A stretch of 64,000 nucleotides of DNA from an uncultured Prevotellaceae bacterium (GTDB lineage Bacteria > Bacteroidota > Bacteroidia > Bacteroidales > Bacteroidaceae). The notes below the pieces were generated by a model. It ran no database searches. It saw nothing but the letters and a program-made list of their open reading frames with translations, and was not told the origin of the DNA. Each line of letters begins with the position of its first letter. Positions within the stretch are counted from its first letter, which is position 1. The DNA is taken from positions 27,440 to 91,439 of the forward strand of contig CAMVPA010000006.1 in the NCBI GenBank assembly GCA_947169245.1, read 5' to 3'. A program made the position numbers and the translations under genes. Of the stretch, positions 8,325 through 15,984 are shown piece by piece.

Positions 8325-11273
8325 TTACTCGGCAGATTTGATGTTGTTATACTTCAGGAGATAAGTGTCGTACTGGGTGGCAAAGGGATGGAAGGGAGCA
8401 GTCACGTCGTGCGGGGCGATAAAGAGCGAAGGCGTCTGGCCAGCCTCGACACGATAGATGCGGAACGAGGCACTGACGGGACCATCGCCAGGTTTCCAGC
8501 CATTGAAGGCGGTCTTGGCAAACTTCGGGCTTTGTCCGCTGACGGCGGCATTGACGGTGACGACAATGCCACGGTCGGTCTGTTCGAAGTTGAGATTCAA
8601 AGCCTCCCCCTGCCCCTCCGAAAGAGCCTCCCCCTGCCCCTCCGAAGGGAGGGGAGCTGTTATGAGGATGCCATTGCCGAGACTGTCGGTAAACTGGGCG
8701 GCATCGACACCCATGTGGTTGCCCTCGAAGTAGAGGTCGTCCATGTGCTTGGCCCAGATGCCGTAACGGCAGGCCTGATGACGGCCGGGATAGGAGGCGA
8801 AAGGCCCCTGTCCTATCCACTGCACACGGTCGATTGACGGGTCAAGCAGGTAGGCAAGTCCCAGCTCGGCACGGAACACGTTGGCGGTATCGGGAGTGAG
8901 CGTGAACGACACCTCTTCGCCGCCACTGACGGGCTTGCGCTGAATGTCGGCCTTCACCTGGTTGTTCTCCATCGGCAGCAGGTACTTCTGAGGCAATCGT
9001 CCTCTCTGTGTGATGCGCTCGGCCAACGTGGCTTTACGACCAGTGCGGACGGTGGTCTCCTGGATGAGATCGAGGTACGAGGTGGAAGCTGCAAGATGCG
9101 AAGATTGCGGGACAAGGTGCAAGAGTGCAGGTTTGTTTAGCACAAACGACTGATGGAGGAAGGTGTGACCGTCCTTGTCTTCTATGGTGAAGTGAAGGGT
9201 TTTAAGTGAAGAGTGAAGAGTGAAGAGTGAAGAATCGGCTTCGCCGGAAGGGTGAAGAGTGAAGAGTGAAGAATCGGCTTCGCCGGAAGGGTGAAGGGTG
9301 AAGGAAACGGAAGAGCGCGGTGCGCAGTCGGGGGAGAAAGCACCACGCTTCACGGTGTCGCGGTCGTTGGTCAGCGCCCAGTGGAAGGTGACGTTGTCCT
9401 TCAGATTGAGGAAGTCGTAGCGATTGGTGATGGTCATGTTTGTTGCGATGGTATCGCAACTTACGGAACTGACGAAGGCGCGGGCGTAGTTATGTTGCAG
9501 CTCGTAGTAGTTAGGCAGGGGCGTACGGTCGGCATAAACCAAGCCGTCGGTGCCAAAGTTACCTTTCATCTCGAAACCAAGACACCTTCCATCCCTCTTC
9601 AAAGAGAGGGGGCTATAGAGCACCCGTTCCTCGTAACCGTATACCTTTCCATTTCTCATTCCTCCTTTGACTTCCCCTTCGGCCGTCGACCGTTGGTTCT
9701 CATTTCTCATTCCAATTGGCATTCCTTGATCGGCCCATTCCCAGACGCTGCCGCCAGCGATGCCTGGGGTGCGCTCTATAATCTCCCACTGGCGGTCGTG
9801 ATCCTCAAAGGAGATGCCGAGGGTGTGACAGTACTCGGTGAAGATGAGGGGGCGGTCGAGCGTTTGATAGAAACTACCAATCTGACCGGTCGTGGGATAA
9901 TGGGGGGCATAGACGGGAGCGTTTGAGGGGAAGCCCTTGGGCTTTGCTCCCTCAAAGAACTTGCGGAAATAGCTGCCCACCTGTGGGAAGCAGTAGGGGC
10001 GCGAGGGGTCGAGCTGTCCAACGTAGTCGCCCACCTCAATACAGGTCTGCGGGAGCGGGTTCTCATTGCCCACACTCCAGACGATGACCGAGGGGTGGTT
10101 CTTGTCGCGCTGCACGGTGGCCTGAGCACGGGTCATCAGGATGTCCTGATAGCTGCGGTTCGACAAATGCTTGTCGCCAAAGCCGAAGGGCACCTCGTCG
10201 ACAAGATAGAAGCCCAGGGAGTCGGCCAGTTCGTAGAAGCGAGGCTCACGAGGATAGTGCGACAAGCGCATATAGTTGATCGAGGCCTCCTTCATCATGT
10301 GCATGTCCTTGAGGGTAAGCTCATCGGAAATGACCTTCACCGTCACCGGGTCAGTGCTGTGGGCGTTGACGCCACGCAGCTTGACGGGCTGTCCGTTCAG
10401 CTTCAGCACATTACCGTCGATGGAGATCTCGCGGATGCCAATCTTCTGCGTAAAGGTCTGGAGCGTCTTGCCCTTCTCGCGCACATATACCTTTAATATA
10501 TATAGGTATGGTGTCTCAGCTGTCCAAAGCTTCGGCTGCTCGATTTTGCCTCCGGTAGACACCACCATCCCGTAGGCATCCTGAATCTCAAAACTGGTAG
10601 TGGTCTGCTTAGTCGGATTAGCCACTTCGGTCTTGACCGTCACCTCGCCATTCATCTTGGTGGTCACCGTGAGGTCGGAGAGGTGAATCTTGGGCACAGC
10701 CATCAGTGTGACGTCACGGAAGATGCCCATCGTGGCCCAGTCGTCGAAACAGTCGAATTCGTAGCCCTTGAACTGCGAGTAGACTCGCATGGCCAACTGC
10801 TGCGGCTCACCCTTGAAGGCGTTCTTCGTGAGGTAGGGCGTCAGGTCGAAGAGGCAGGTGTTGTAGCCCGACTCCCATGTGCCCACCAGCTGGTTGTTGA
10901 GCCAAAGGTCGTAGCCACGCAGCACACCGTCGAGACGGATGACAATCTGCTGGCGACGCCACTCCTTGGGCAGGGTGAACGACGTGCGGTAGTAGCCCGT
11001 CAGCGAGTCGGGATAGTTGTATTTAGGTTTGCAAAAGCCATAAGCATCCCAACATCCCGGCACAGGAATGGTGCCCCAGGAGTCGTCTGCCACTGGCACC
11101 GTCTTATTGTCAGTAATACCCTTAACCACCTTCAGCTGCCAGTCGCCATTCAGCGACTTCATCACAGCGGGGTCTGTCACAGGCCAGAAGCCTTTGAAGG
11201 CACTTTCTTGGGCAATGCCAGATGAAAGATGGCAGATGACAAAGGATATAATTATCAGTAGTCGTTTCATCAT
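8325..11273 (-). CDS. Glycoside hydrolase family 2, LacZ-type beta-galactosidase
   Basis: A signal peptide (ends SSGIAQ) precedes the sugar-binding jelly roll (about 50-195), an Ig-like domain, and the TIM barrel starting at GVNAHSTDP. The acid/base glutamate is in SVGNENP near residue 404 and the nucleophile in FTEYCHTLG near 480, followed by GGSVWEWADQG. A DUF4981-like domain and a C-terminal small-chain domain complete a LacZ architecture of normal length (982 aa). It probably removes terminal beta-linked galactose or a related sugar from pectin or hemicellulose side chains in the periplasm. Several in-frame repeat insertions are visible: two copies of the 13-residue unit FTLHPSGEADSSL, an MRNENQRSTAEGEVKGGMRN segment, and SEGQGEAL repeats. 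All lie between conserved blocks and leave the catalytic motifs intact. Confidence 0.9.
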   Translation of the reverse strand: MMKRLLIIISFVICHLSSGIAQESAFKGFWPVTDPAVMKSLNGDWQLKVVKGITDNKTVPVADDSWGTIPVPGCWDAYGFCKPKYNYPDSLTGYYRTSFTLPKEWRRQQIVIRLDGVLRGYDLWLNNQLVGTWESGYNTCLFDLTPYLTKNAFKGEPQQLAMRVYSQFKGYEFDCFDDWATMGIFRDVTLMAVPKIHLSDLTVTTKMNGEVTVKTEVANPTKQTTTSFEIQDAYGMVVSTGGKIEQPKLWTAETPYLYILKVYVREKGKTLQTFTQKIGIREISIDGNVLKLNGQPVKLRGVNAHSTDPVTVKVISDELTLKDMHMMKEASINYMRLSHYPREPRFYELADSLGFYLVDEVPFGFGDKHLSNRSYQDILMTRAQATVQRDKNHPSVIVWSVGNENPLPQTCIEVGDYVGQLDPSRPYCFPQVGSYFRKFFEGAKPKGFPSNAPVYAPHYPTTGQIGSFYQTLDRPLIFTEYCHTLGISFEDHDRQWEIIERTPGIAGGSVWEWADQGMPIGMRNENQRSTAEGEVKGGMRNGKVYGYEERVLYSPLSLKRDGRCLGFEMKGNFGTDGLVYADRTPLPNYYELQHNYARAFVSSVSCDTIATNMTITNRYDFLNLKDNVTFHWALTNDRDTVKRGAFSPDCAPRSSVSFTLHPSGEADSSLFTLHPSGEADSSLFTLHSSLKTLHFTIEDKDGHTFLHQSFVLNKPALLHLVPQSSHLAASTSYLDLIQETTVRTGRKATLAERITQRGRLPQKYLLPMENNQVKADIQRKPVSGGEEVSFTLTPDTANVFRAELGLAYLLDPSIDRVQWIGQGPFASYPGRHQACRYGIWAKHMDDLYFEGNHMGVDAAQFTDSLGNGILITAPLPSEGQGEALSEGQGEALNLNFEQTDRGIVVTVNAAVSGQSPKFAKTAFNGWKPGDGPVSASFRIYRVEAGQTPSLFIAPHDVTAPFHPFATQYDTYLLKYNNIKSAE
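8600..8652. repeat. GC-rich palindromic repeat inside GH2 (two copies)
   Basis: CCTCCCCCTGCCCCTCCGAA occurs twice in tandem, the second ending in AGGGAGGGG so that it can fold back. In the gene it is read as SEGQGEALSEGQGEAL. The same family occurs at about 7371, 9583, 12483, 13327 and 15127. Confidence 0.8.
9206..9303. repeat. 39-bp tandem repeat inside GH2
   Basis: Two full 39-bp units containing GAGTGAAGAATCGGCTTCGC plus partial flanking GTGAAGAGTGAAGAG units are present. On the coding strand each gives the 13-residue peptide FTLHPSGEADSSL, so the frame is kept. A degenerate relative (AGTGAAGAGTTAAAAGTGAA) is at about 17499-17535 in the regulator gene. Confidence 0.85.
9650..9718. repeat. 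TTTCTCATTCC repeat pair inside GH2
   Basis: ATTTCTCATTCC at both ends brackets a CCCCTTCGGCCG-containing core. It is read in frame on the minus strand as MRNENQRSTAEGEVKGGMRN. The same simple repeat is intergenic at about 25120-25142 and 53305-53358. Confidence 0.7.
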
Positions 11274-11282
11274 TCATAACTT

Positions 11283-13916
11283 CTAATTCCTCACAGGGAT
11301 AACGTAGAACTTACGGCCGGGCTTGAAGTCGAGCATCCACTGGTCTATGATGATGTGGTCGTCAAGGGCTTTTATGCGCAGCGTGTGGCGACTCTTAAAG
11401 TTCCCCTCGCCAGTCGGAATGGGGTTCTTGCCTTGCAAGCGTCCTTCGTCCGAGCGAGGGGTGAGGCTCACTGGTGTCTGCTTCAATGCCTGACCGCGCA
11501 GCACACTCTCTTTCCAGAAGTCGGAGCGGAACTTCTCCTTCAAAGATATGACAACGGGGCCTTGGTTATCAATCTGCACTTGATAGCGCAGGTCGCCACG
11601 GTCGTTGGCTTGCGTGGGAATCATAGCGGTATAAAGGAGAGCCTCGCCCTGCTGCTCAGTCTCAAACTCATAGACGACCTCGCCGCCTTTGGGAATGGCA
11701 ACGGCGTTCATCGAGTGGCCGAGCATCTGGATGGTAGTCAACGCGCACGGCTCGCTGGACGAAGGGGTGTAGTACTGATAGTCGCAGGCGTTGCGGGCTA
11801 CGAAGTCTGATGATGCAGGGATAGCGGTAGAAACGTTATCTCTTTTTGCTATTCCTTTTTCACTTTCCTTTGGCAGATAGGGCAGCGTGGGGGGATTAAA
11901 CACCGGCAGGTCACGCGGCATCATGTTCATGATGCCTTTCCACTTGCCGCCGGCAAGCTCATTGTTGTAGTAGTCGGTGAGCCGCTGAATCTCACGATAG
12001 GCAGCCATCGAACGTGCCGAGGCTTGCAGCATATACTCCTCACGACCCTCCATAGCCTTGTCGGTCTGACCCTGATACTTAGAACGGGCCTTCTGGGCCT
12101 CGAGCATCTTCACCACCATGGCATTGGCGGCCAGCACGGGATACTTGATATGGGCAAAGAAGGCGTCTTGAAGTCGGGGACTGATGGTCTTCTCTACCTC
12201 TCGGACTGTCTGGCATACAGCGGCATAGTCGGCCAAGTAGCGCTCCAGTTCGTTACCGAACTCCGTCAGCGAAAACTCGGTATCGATGACATGCGAACGG
12301 CCACGGGGATAGGCTTTGCGGTCGGAGAGCTCCACCTGCGTCCAACCCATGAACTCAGGCTTGCGGATGGCGCAAAGACGGTAGAACTCCTTCATCGCCG
12401 AGAACAACTGCTTACCCGCCTTCTCACCAAACTGTGTACATAACCAGTTTTCAAGATGTTCTTCAAGGGTCATGGTCTGACCACTTCCCTCCCTCACAGG
12501 GAGGGGTGAGGGGGAGAGTCTGTTGATGTCCCACGCCATATCAAGGAAGAACTCCAGGTCGTAGGCGGCCACCTTGGGGTCGTGGACGTTGGCAATCCAC
12601 AGCTGTCGGCAGTTATGGTCGTAGGCAGCCTTCATCTCGGAGTAGATGAGTCCAGGCTGCGTGGTAGTGAGCCACAGGTAGTCGTGCGGACGTCCCCAAT
12701 ACGAGAGATGGTAGTAGACGCCTCCCCCACCCCGCCGTTTCTGCTGCTCGGCATCGCTGAGACGAGTCATGTAGCCATAGTTGTCGTCGCACCACATCAG
12801 CGTCACGTCGTCGGGCACGCGCAGACCACTCTCATATATCTCCAGCACCTCTTTATAAGGGATGAAGACCTGAGGCACATTCTCCACATCCTTACGGTAG
12901 TACTTGCGGATGAGTTCACGCTGGTCGTCGATGACCTGCTGCAGACCGTCGAGCTTCTCCTGCTTCGTCTTCACGCCCTCCATCGAACCGTCGTGGATGC
13001 CGCGCATGCCGAGTGTGAACATCACTTCGGAGCCCTTGACCTCCTTCAGTCGCTCTATCCAGTACTGCTGAACCTGCTCACGGTTGGTGATGTAGTTGTA
13101 TGGACCACGGGAAGCGTGGTCCCACTCTGCTACGTTGTTACGCAGCAGGGGCTCGCAATGGGAGGTGCCTACAAGGATGCCGCACGAGTCGGCCATCTCC
13201 TTGTTGCCTTTAATAGTAAAGAAGCCCGGCGTACCTGTATGCATACCAGGCCAGATGGCGTTGGCTCTCAAGCGTAGCAAAAGCTGAAAAATGGCCTTAT
13301 AAGTCTTGGGGCCCATACGACCAAAGACCCCTCCCGACCCCTCCGAAGGGGAGGAGTGGCTACCGCTTTCATCATCCGCCAGGCCCTCCCCTCCTTTGGA
13401 GGGGTTGGGGGAGGTCTCATAATGCTTCCAAGCCCAGTTGCGCAACGACCAGTCCTCATCGTTGATAAAGATGCCGCGATAGGCCACCGAGGGGGTATGC
13501 TCCATCTGGAACGTATCGTTGATAACTAGACGCTCACGGCGCTCTGGCACCACGTCGCCCCACCATACCCACGGTGAGACGCCAGCCATGCGCGACAGCT
13601 CCAGCAGGCCGTATGCAGCACCTCGTCCGTTATGTCCTTCGACGACAATCTGCCCGTTCTTTACACTCAGGCGAAAGCCGTCGTCGGAGCCCTTACCTTG
13701 CACGATGCGGATGGTGCCCTTTTTCGATATCACCGGCTTCATGCCGGTAACTTGTAGCATATCACTTTCGAACATCTGCAGGGCTATCTTGACCACAGGG
13801 TCGACCTTGCCCGCCACCTGATAAGTGACAGGATGCTGTCCGTCGAACCACACCACATCGGCAGCCGACACATGCATGCCGACAGTCAATAGGACAGAAG
13901 CTAATAATTTCTTCAT
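11283..13916 (-). CDS. Glycoside hydrolase family 115 (alpha-1,2-glucuronidase type)
   Basis: The ATG at 13916 gives a clean signal peptide (MKKLLASVLL...SA); a GTG six codons earlier is possible. The family landmarks are GAAYGLLELSRMAGVSPW, WVWWGDVVPERRE, YRGIFINDEDWSL and NAIWPGMHTGTPGF, the last replacing the usual AxHx(G/N) segment. The C-terminal part is beta-rich. GH115 enzymes release glucuronic acid or its 4-O-methyl form from xylan or related side chains. At 877 aa it is a normal length. Two in-frame insertions are encoded by GC-rich palindromes: SPNPSKGGEGLADDESGSHS near residue 160-190 (about 13327-13420) and LSPSPLPVREGSGQ (about 12483-12515). A third, SDEGRLQG, matches the intergenic repeat near 6509. 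It is co-transcribed with GH28 upstream and GH2 downstream. Confidence 0.88.
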   Translation of the reverse strand: MKKLLASVLLTVGMHVSAADVVWFDGQHPVTYQVAGKVDPVVKIALQMFESDMLQVTGMKPVISKKGTIRIVQGKGSDDGFRLSVKNGQIVVEGHNGRGAAYGLLELSRMAGVSPWVWWGDVVPERRERLVINDTFQMEHTPSVAYRGIFINDEDWSLRNWAWKHYETSPNPSKGGEGLADDESGSHSSPSEGSGGVFGRMGPKTYKAIFQLLLRLRANAIWPGMHTGTPGFFTIKGNKEMADSCGILVGTSHCEPLLRNNVAEWDHASRGPYNYITNREQVQQYWIERLKEVKGSEVMFTLGMRGIHDGSMEGVKTKQEKLDGLQQVIDDQRELIRKYYRKDVENVPQVFIPYKEVLEIYESGLRVPDDVTLMWCDDNYGYMTRLSDAEQQKRRGGGGVYYHLSYWGRPHDYLWLTTTQPGLIYSEMKAAYDHNCRQLWIANVHDPKVAAYDLEFFLDMAWDINRLSPSPLPVREGSGQTMTLEEHLENWLCTQFGEKAGKQLFSAMKEFYRLCAIRKPEFMGWTQVELSDRKAYPRGRSHVIDTEFSLTEFGNELERYLADYAAVCQTVREVEKTISPRLQDAFFAHIKYPVLAANAMVVKMLEAQKARSKYQGQTDKAMEGREEYMLQASARSMAAYREIQRLTDYYNNELAGGKWKGIMNMMPRDLPVFNPPTLPYLPKESEKGIAKRDNVSTAIPASSDFVARNACDYQYYTPSSSEPCALTTIQMLGHSMNAVAIPKGGEVVYEFETEQQGEALLYTAMIPTQANDRGDLRYQVQIDNQGPVVISLKEKFRSDFWKESVLRGQALKQTPVSLTPRSDEGRLQGKNPIPTGEGNFKSRHTLRIKALDDHIIIDQWMLDFKPGRKFYVIPVRN
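12483..12515. repeat. GC-rich palindromic repeat inside GH115
   Basis: CTTCCCTCCCTCACAGGGAG with GGGGTGAGGGGGAGAG folds back on itself and is translated in frame. Confidence 0.65.
13327..13420. repeat. Two inverted GC-rich palindromes inside GH115
   Basis: ACCCCTCCGAAGGGGAGG and CCCTCCCCTCCTTTGGAGGG lie about 45 bases apart; each is a small hairpin. The pair accounts for about 27 extra residues placed just before the conserved RMGPKTYKAIFQ block. Confidence 0.75.
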
Positions 13917-13952
13917 CTTTATCTTTTTGAACACGAATTACACGAATTCTGG

Positions 13953-15470
13953 TTATAATCGTACTATTTGGTCTACACCTGGCTCTGTGGGTGCATCGAT
14001 ATCCTTCAGAGTGACATCGCGCACATCGTCGAGCACCACGGCAGGACGGTAGTCGGGACGCTCGTAGCGGAAGGTGACATCATTGACATGAAGCCCCTCC
14101 ACATGACGGGCATAGAGACCATAGGCCGGCGTCCATCCGGCAAACTTCGGTTCAGGATAGTTGGTGCCCTGTTCACGATATTCCTTGTTCACAAGGTCAC
14201 GCGTACCACCACCCTTGAAGTAGAGACGGATATTCGAGAGCCACACATTGCGGATGGGCTCATCCTTCATACCCGTTACGATGATGGAGCAGAGCGAGTC
14301 GCAGTCATCGGCAATGACATTCGATATCTGGATGTCACGAGCGCTGGATGGTTGCGTCACCTCCTTCGGTCCACGATTACGGCAACCCGTGGTAATGTAG
14401 ATAGGATAATGGTGTACGTGACTCATGGTGATGTTAGACACCACGATATTCTCCATCCGACCCTGATCCACCTCTTCGAAAGCCAGGCCGCTGGAGTACA
14501 TAAAGGTACAGTTGGTCAGCGAGATATTACGATAGCCACCATTGCTCTCCGTACCCAACTTGAATCGTCCGCACACCCAGTTGACAGGTTCCGGCACGTA
14601 GGTGCCGTCTAAAAGCGAGCCGCACTTATACCCCGTGATGTTACAGTTCGAGATGGCGATATGCTCACAAACCACAGGTTTCTTCAAGGCATAGCTCGAC
14701 TTCAGCACCAAGGCATCATCGCTGGGGGTGTTGATCTTGCAGTTGGTGATGGTCATGTACTTACAGCAGTCGATGTCAAAGCCATCGCGGTTGGTGTCGA
14801 TGGTCACATTATCAATCGTCGAGAGGTCACATCCCGTCATGATGATGGCGAAGTGTCCGCCACGGTAGATGGTGATGTCGCGAATGGTGACTTGTCGGCA
14901 CAGCTTCAGGGCGATGGCCTTATCACCCGTACCGATGCTACCGCCCTGTATCTGACCAGAGACTTCCGTATCTTTCTTCGTGAGTCCCTTACCGTCAATC
15001 ATGCCGTGCCCAGTGATCGACACGTTGGTCTGCCCTTCGGCCCAAATCAGCGAATTGTGGAAATAAGTATGTCCGCCGTCCTGATATTCCGGGAAGCCTC
15101 CAAACGACTCTGATGGGTCATAAAGCCCCGAGCCCCCCTCTGGCTCCCCCCGAAGGAGGGAGGATTCCCCGAAGGAGGGAAACTTTTTAGGGTCAGCTGC
15201 CAGAATGGTACAGCCTGCGGAAAGGTGCAGATTGATGTTCGACTTCAGACGAATGCTGCCACTCAGATACGTGCCTGCTGGCAGCAGCACCTGTCCTCCA
15301 CCGTCCTTCACGGCCGCCTCAATGGCTGCATTGATGGCAGGCGAGTCCAGCGTCTTGCCGTCGCCCTTAGCACCGAAGTCACGCACATTGTACACACCCG
15401 TGGCAGAAGCGGAACCACTATATAGAAAGCAGAAAACTACTAACAAAACTTTTGTCATAAGAAAAACCAT
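13953..15470 (-). CDS. Glycoside hydrolase family 28-type pectinase
   Basis: After a signal peptide (ends SASATG) the N-terminus YNVRDFGAKGDGKTLDS and the right-handed beta-helix pattern are typical of GH28 and related pectinases. Likely catalytic carboxylates are in DTNRDGFDID (near 228) and SDDALVLKS (near 249). GRFKLGTESNGGY near 304 occupies the RIK position of classical polygalacturonases. The canonical GHG motif is absent, as in a Bacteroidetes GH28 subgroup that has G.S.YDGTY there (here GSLLDGTYV). Substrate is thus uncertain: galacturonan, rhamnogalacturonan or another uronic-acid glycan. A palindrome-encoded insert (SLLRGEPEGGSG) lies near residue 98-110. It is the first catalytic gene of the operon, 4 bases after the 102-aa gene. 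Confidence 0.85.
   Translation of the reverse strand: MVFLMTKVLLVVFCFLYSGSASATGVYNVRDFGAKGDGKTLDSPAINAAIEAAVKDGGGQVLLPAGTYLSGSIRLKSNINLHLSAGCTILAADPKKFPSFGESSLLRGEPEGGSGLYDPSESFGGFPEYQDGGHTYFHNSLIWAEGQTNVSITGHGMIDGKGLTKKDTEVSGQIQGGSIGTGDKAIALKLCRQVTIRDITIYRGGHFAIIMTGCDLSTIDNVTIDTNRDGFDIDCCKYMTITNCKINTPSDDALVLKSSYALKKPVVCEHIAISNCNITGYKCGSLLDGTYVPEPVNWVCGRFKLGTESNGGYRNISLTNCTFMYSSGLAFEEVDQGRMENIVVSNITMSHVHHYPIYITTGCRNRGPKEVTQPSSARDIQISNVIADDCDSLCSIIVTGMKDEPIRNVWLSNIRLYFKGGGTRDLVNKEYREQGTNYPEPKFAGWTPAYGLYARHVEGLHVNDVTFRYERPDYRPAVVLDDVRDVTLKDIDAPTEPGVDQIVRL
15127..15185. repeat. GC-rich repeat inside GH28
   Basis: CCCCCCGAAGGAGGGAGG and CCCCGAAGGAGGGAAAC are close copies of the palindrome family found in GH115, GH2 and the acetyl esterase. 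They are translated in frame as part of LLRGEPEGGSG. Confidence 0.65.
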
Positions 15471-15474
15471 TCAA

Positions 15475-15783
15475 CTATTTTAATGCTAATACACTGTTCC
15501 AGCCATCGAGAAAGCGGACGTACTGTTCATCGTTCTCGGAGAGGTCAGCCAGACTCTGTACGTGAAGCAGGATGCAGTAACATGTCATGATGTTTTTCTG
15601 CCTTTGAAAGTACAGTCGGCGATCATGTTCCTGTTCCAGTTCCTGAAGCTGTTTTTCTTCAGACAGGCCTGCTCTCAGTTCTTCAATCAGATGGAGCACC
15701 TTTGCATTGATAAGATGTGCATTCTCGGCATACCTCAGGAAAGGAACCGTCGTGCTTGGGGAAAAGTCGAACATTTGATTCAT
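15475..15783 (-). CDS. Hypothetical 102-aa helical protein leading the enzyme operon
   Basis: The protein starts MNQMFDFSPSTTVPFLRYAE and is predicted helical throughout, with a Glu/Gln-rich central stretch (LSEEKQLQELEQEHDRR) that could form a coiled coil. No signal peptide or membrane segment was seen, so it should be cytoplasmic, unlike all the genes that follow it. A strong TATCTTTG -7 box at 15822-15829 sits about 40 bases upstream, and GH28 starts only 4 bases after its stop. Both features argue that this is a real gene and the first in the operon. I do not recognise a family. Confidence 0.65.
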   Translation of the reverse strand: MNQMFDFSPSTTVPFLRYAENAHLINAKVLHLIEELRAGLSEEKQLQELEQEHDRRLYFQRQKNIMTCYCILLHVQSLADLSENDEQYVRFLDGWNSVLALK

Positions 15784-15821
15784 GTCTTTAGTTATTTACG
15801 GAGAGTTCATTTTCTCGTTTG

Positions 15822-15829
15822 CAAAGATA
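15822..15829 (-). promoter_or_regulatory. Predicted -7 box (TATCTTTG) of the enzyme operon
   Basis: Minus-strand TATCTTTG matches the Bacteroidetes TAnnTTTG consensus exactly. It is placed to drive the 102-aa gene, GH28, GH115, GH2 and the esterase. Confidence 0.65.
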
Positions 15830-15968
15830 CGTATTTTTATAGAAAAAAGCAGGAAGGATGCGTTCATTTAATCGGGTAACGGGTTCCGAATCGCAGGACT
15901 TTCCGTACAAAAAGAGACTTTTCGTACAAAAACACCCCAGAAAGCTTGCTTCTTTCATTCTTTTTCCC

Positions 15969-15976
15969 TATTTTTG
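15969..15976 (+). promoter_or_regulatory. Predicted -7 box (TATTTTTG) of the regulator gene
   Basis: TATTTTTG ends only 8 bases before the regulator ATG at 15985. With the usual spacing, transcription would begin within a few bases of the start codon, giving a very short or absent leader. No ribosome-binding site is visible. Confidence 0.55.
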
Positions 15977-15984
15977 CAACATAA

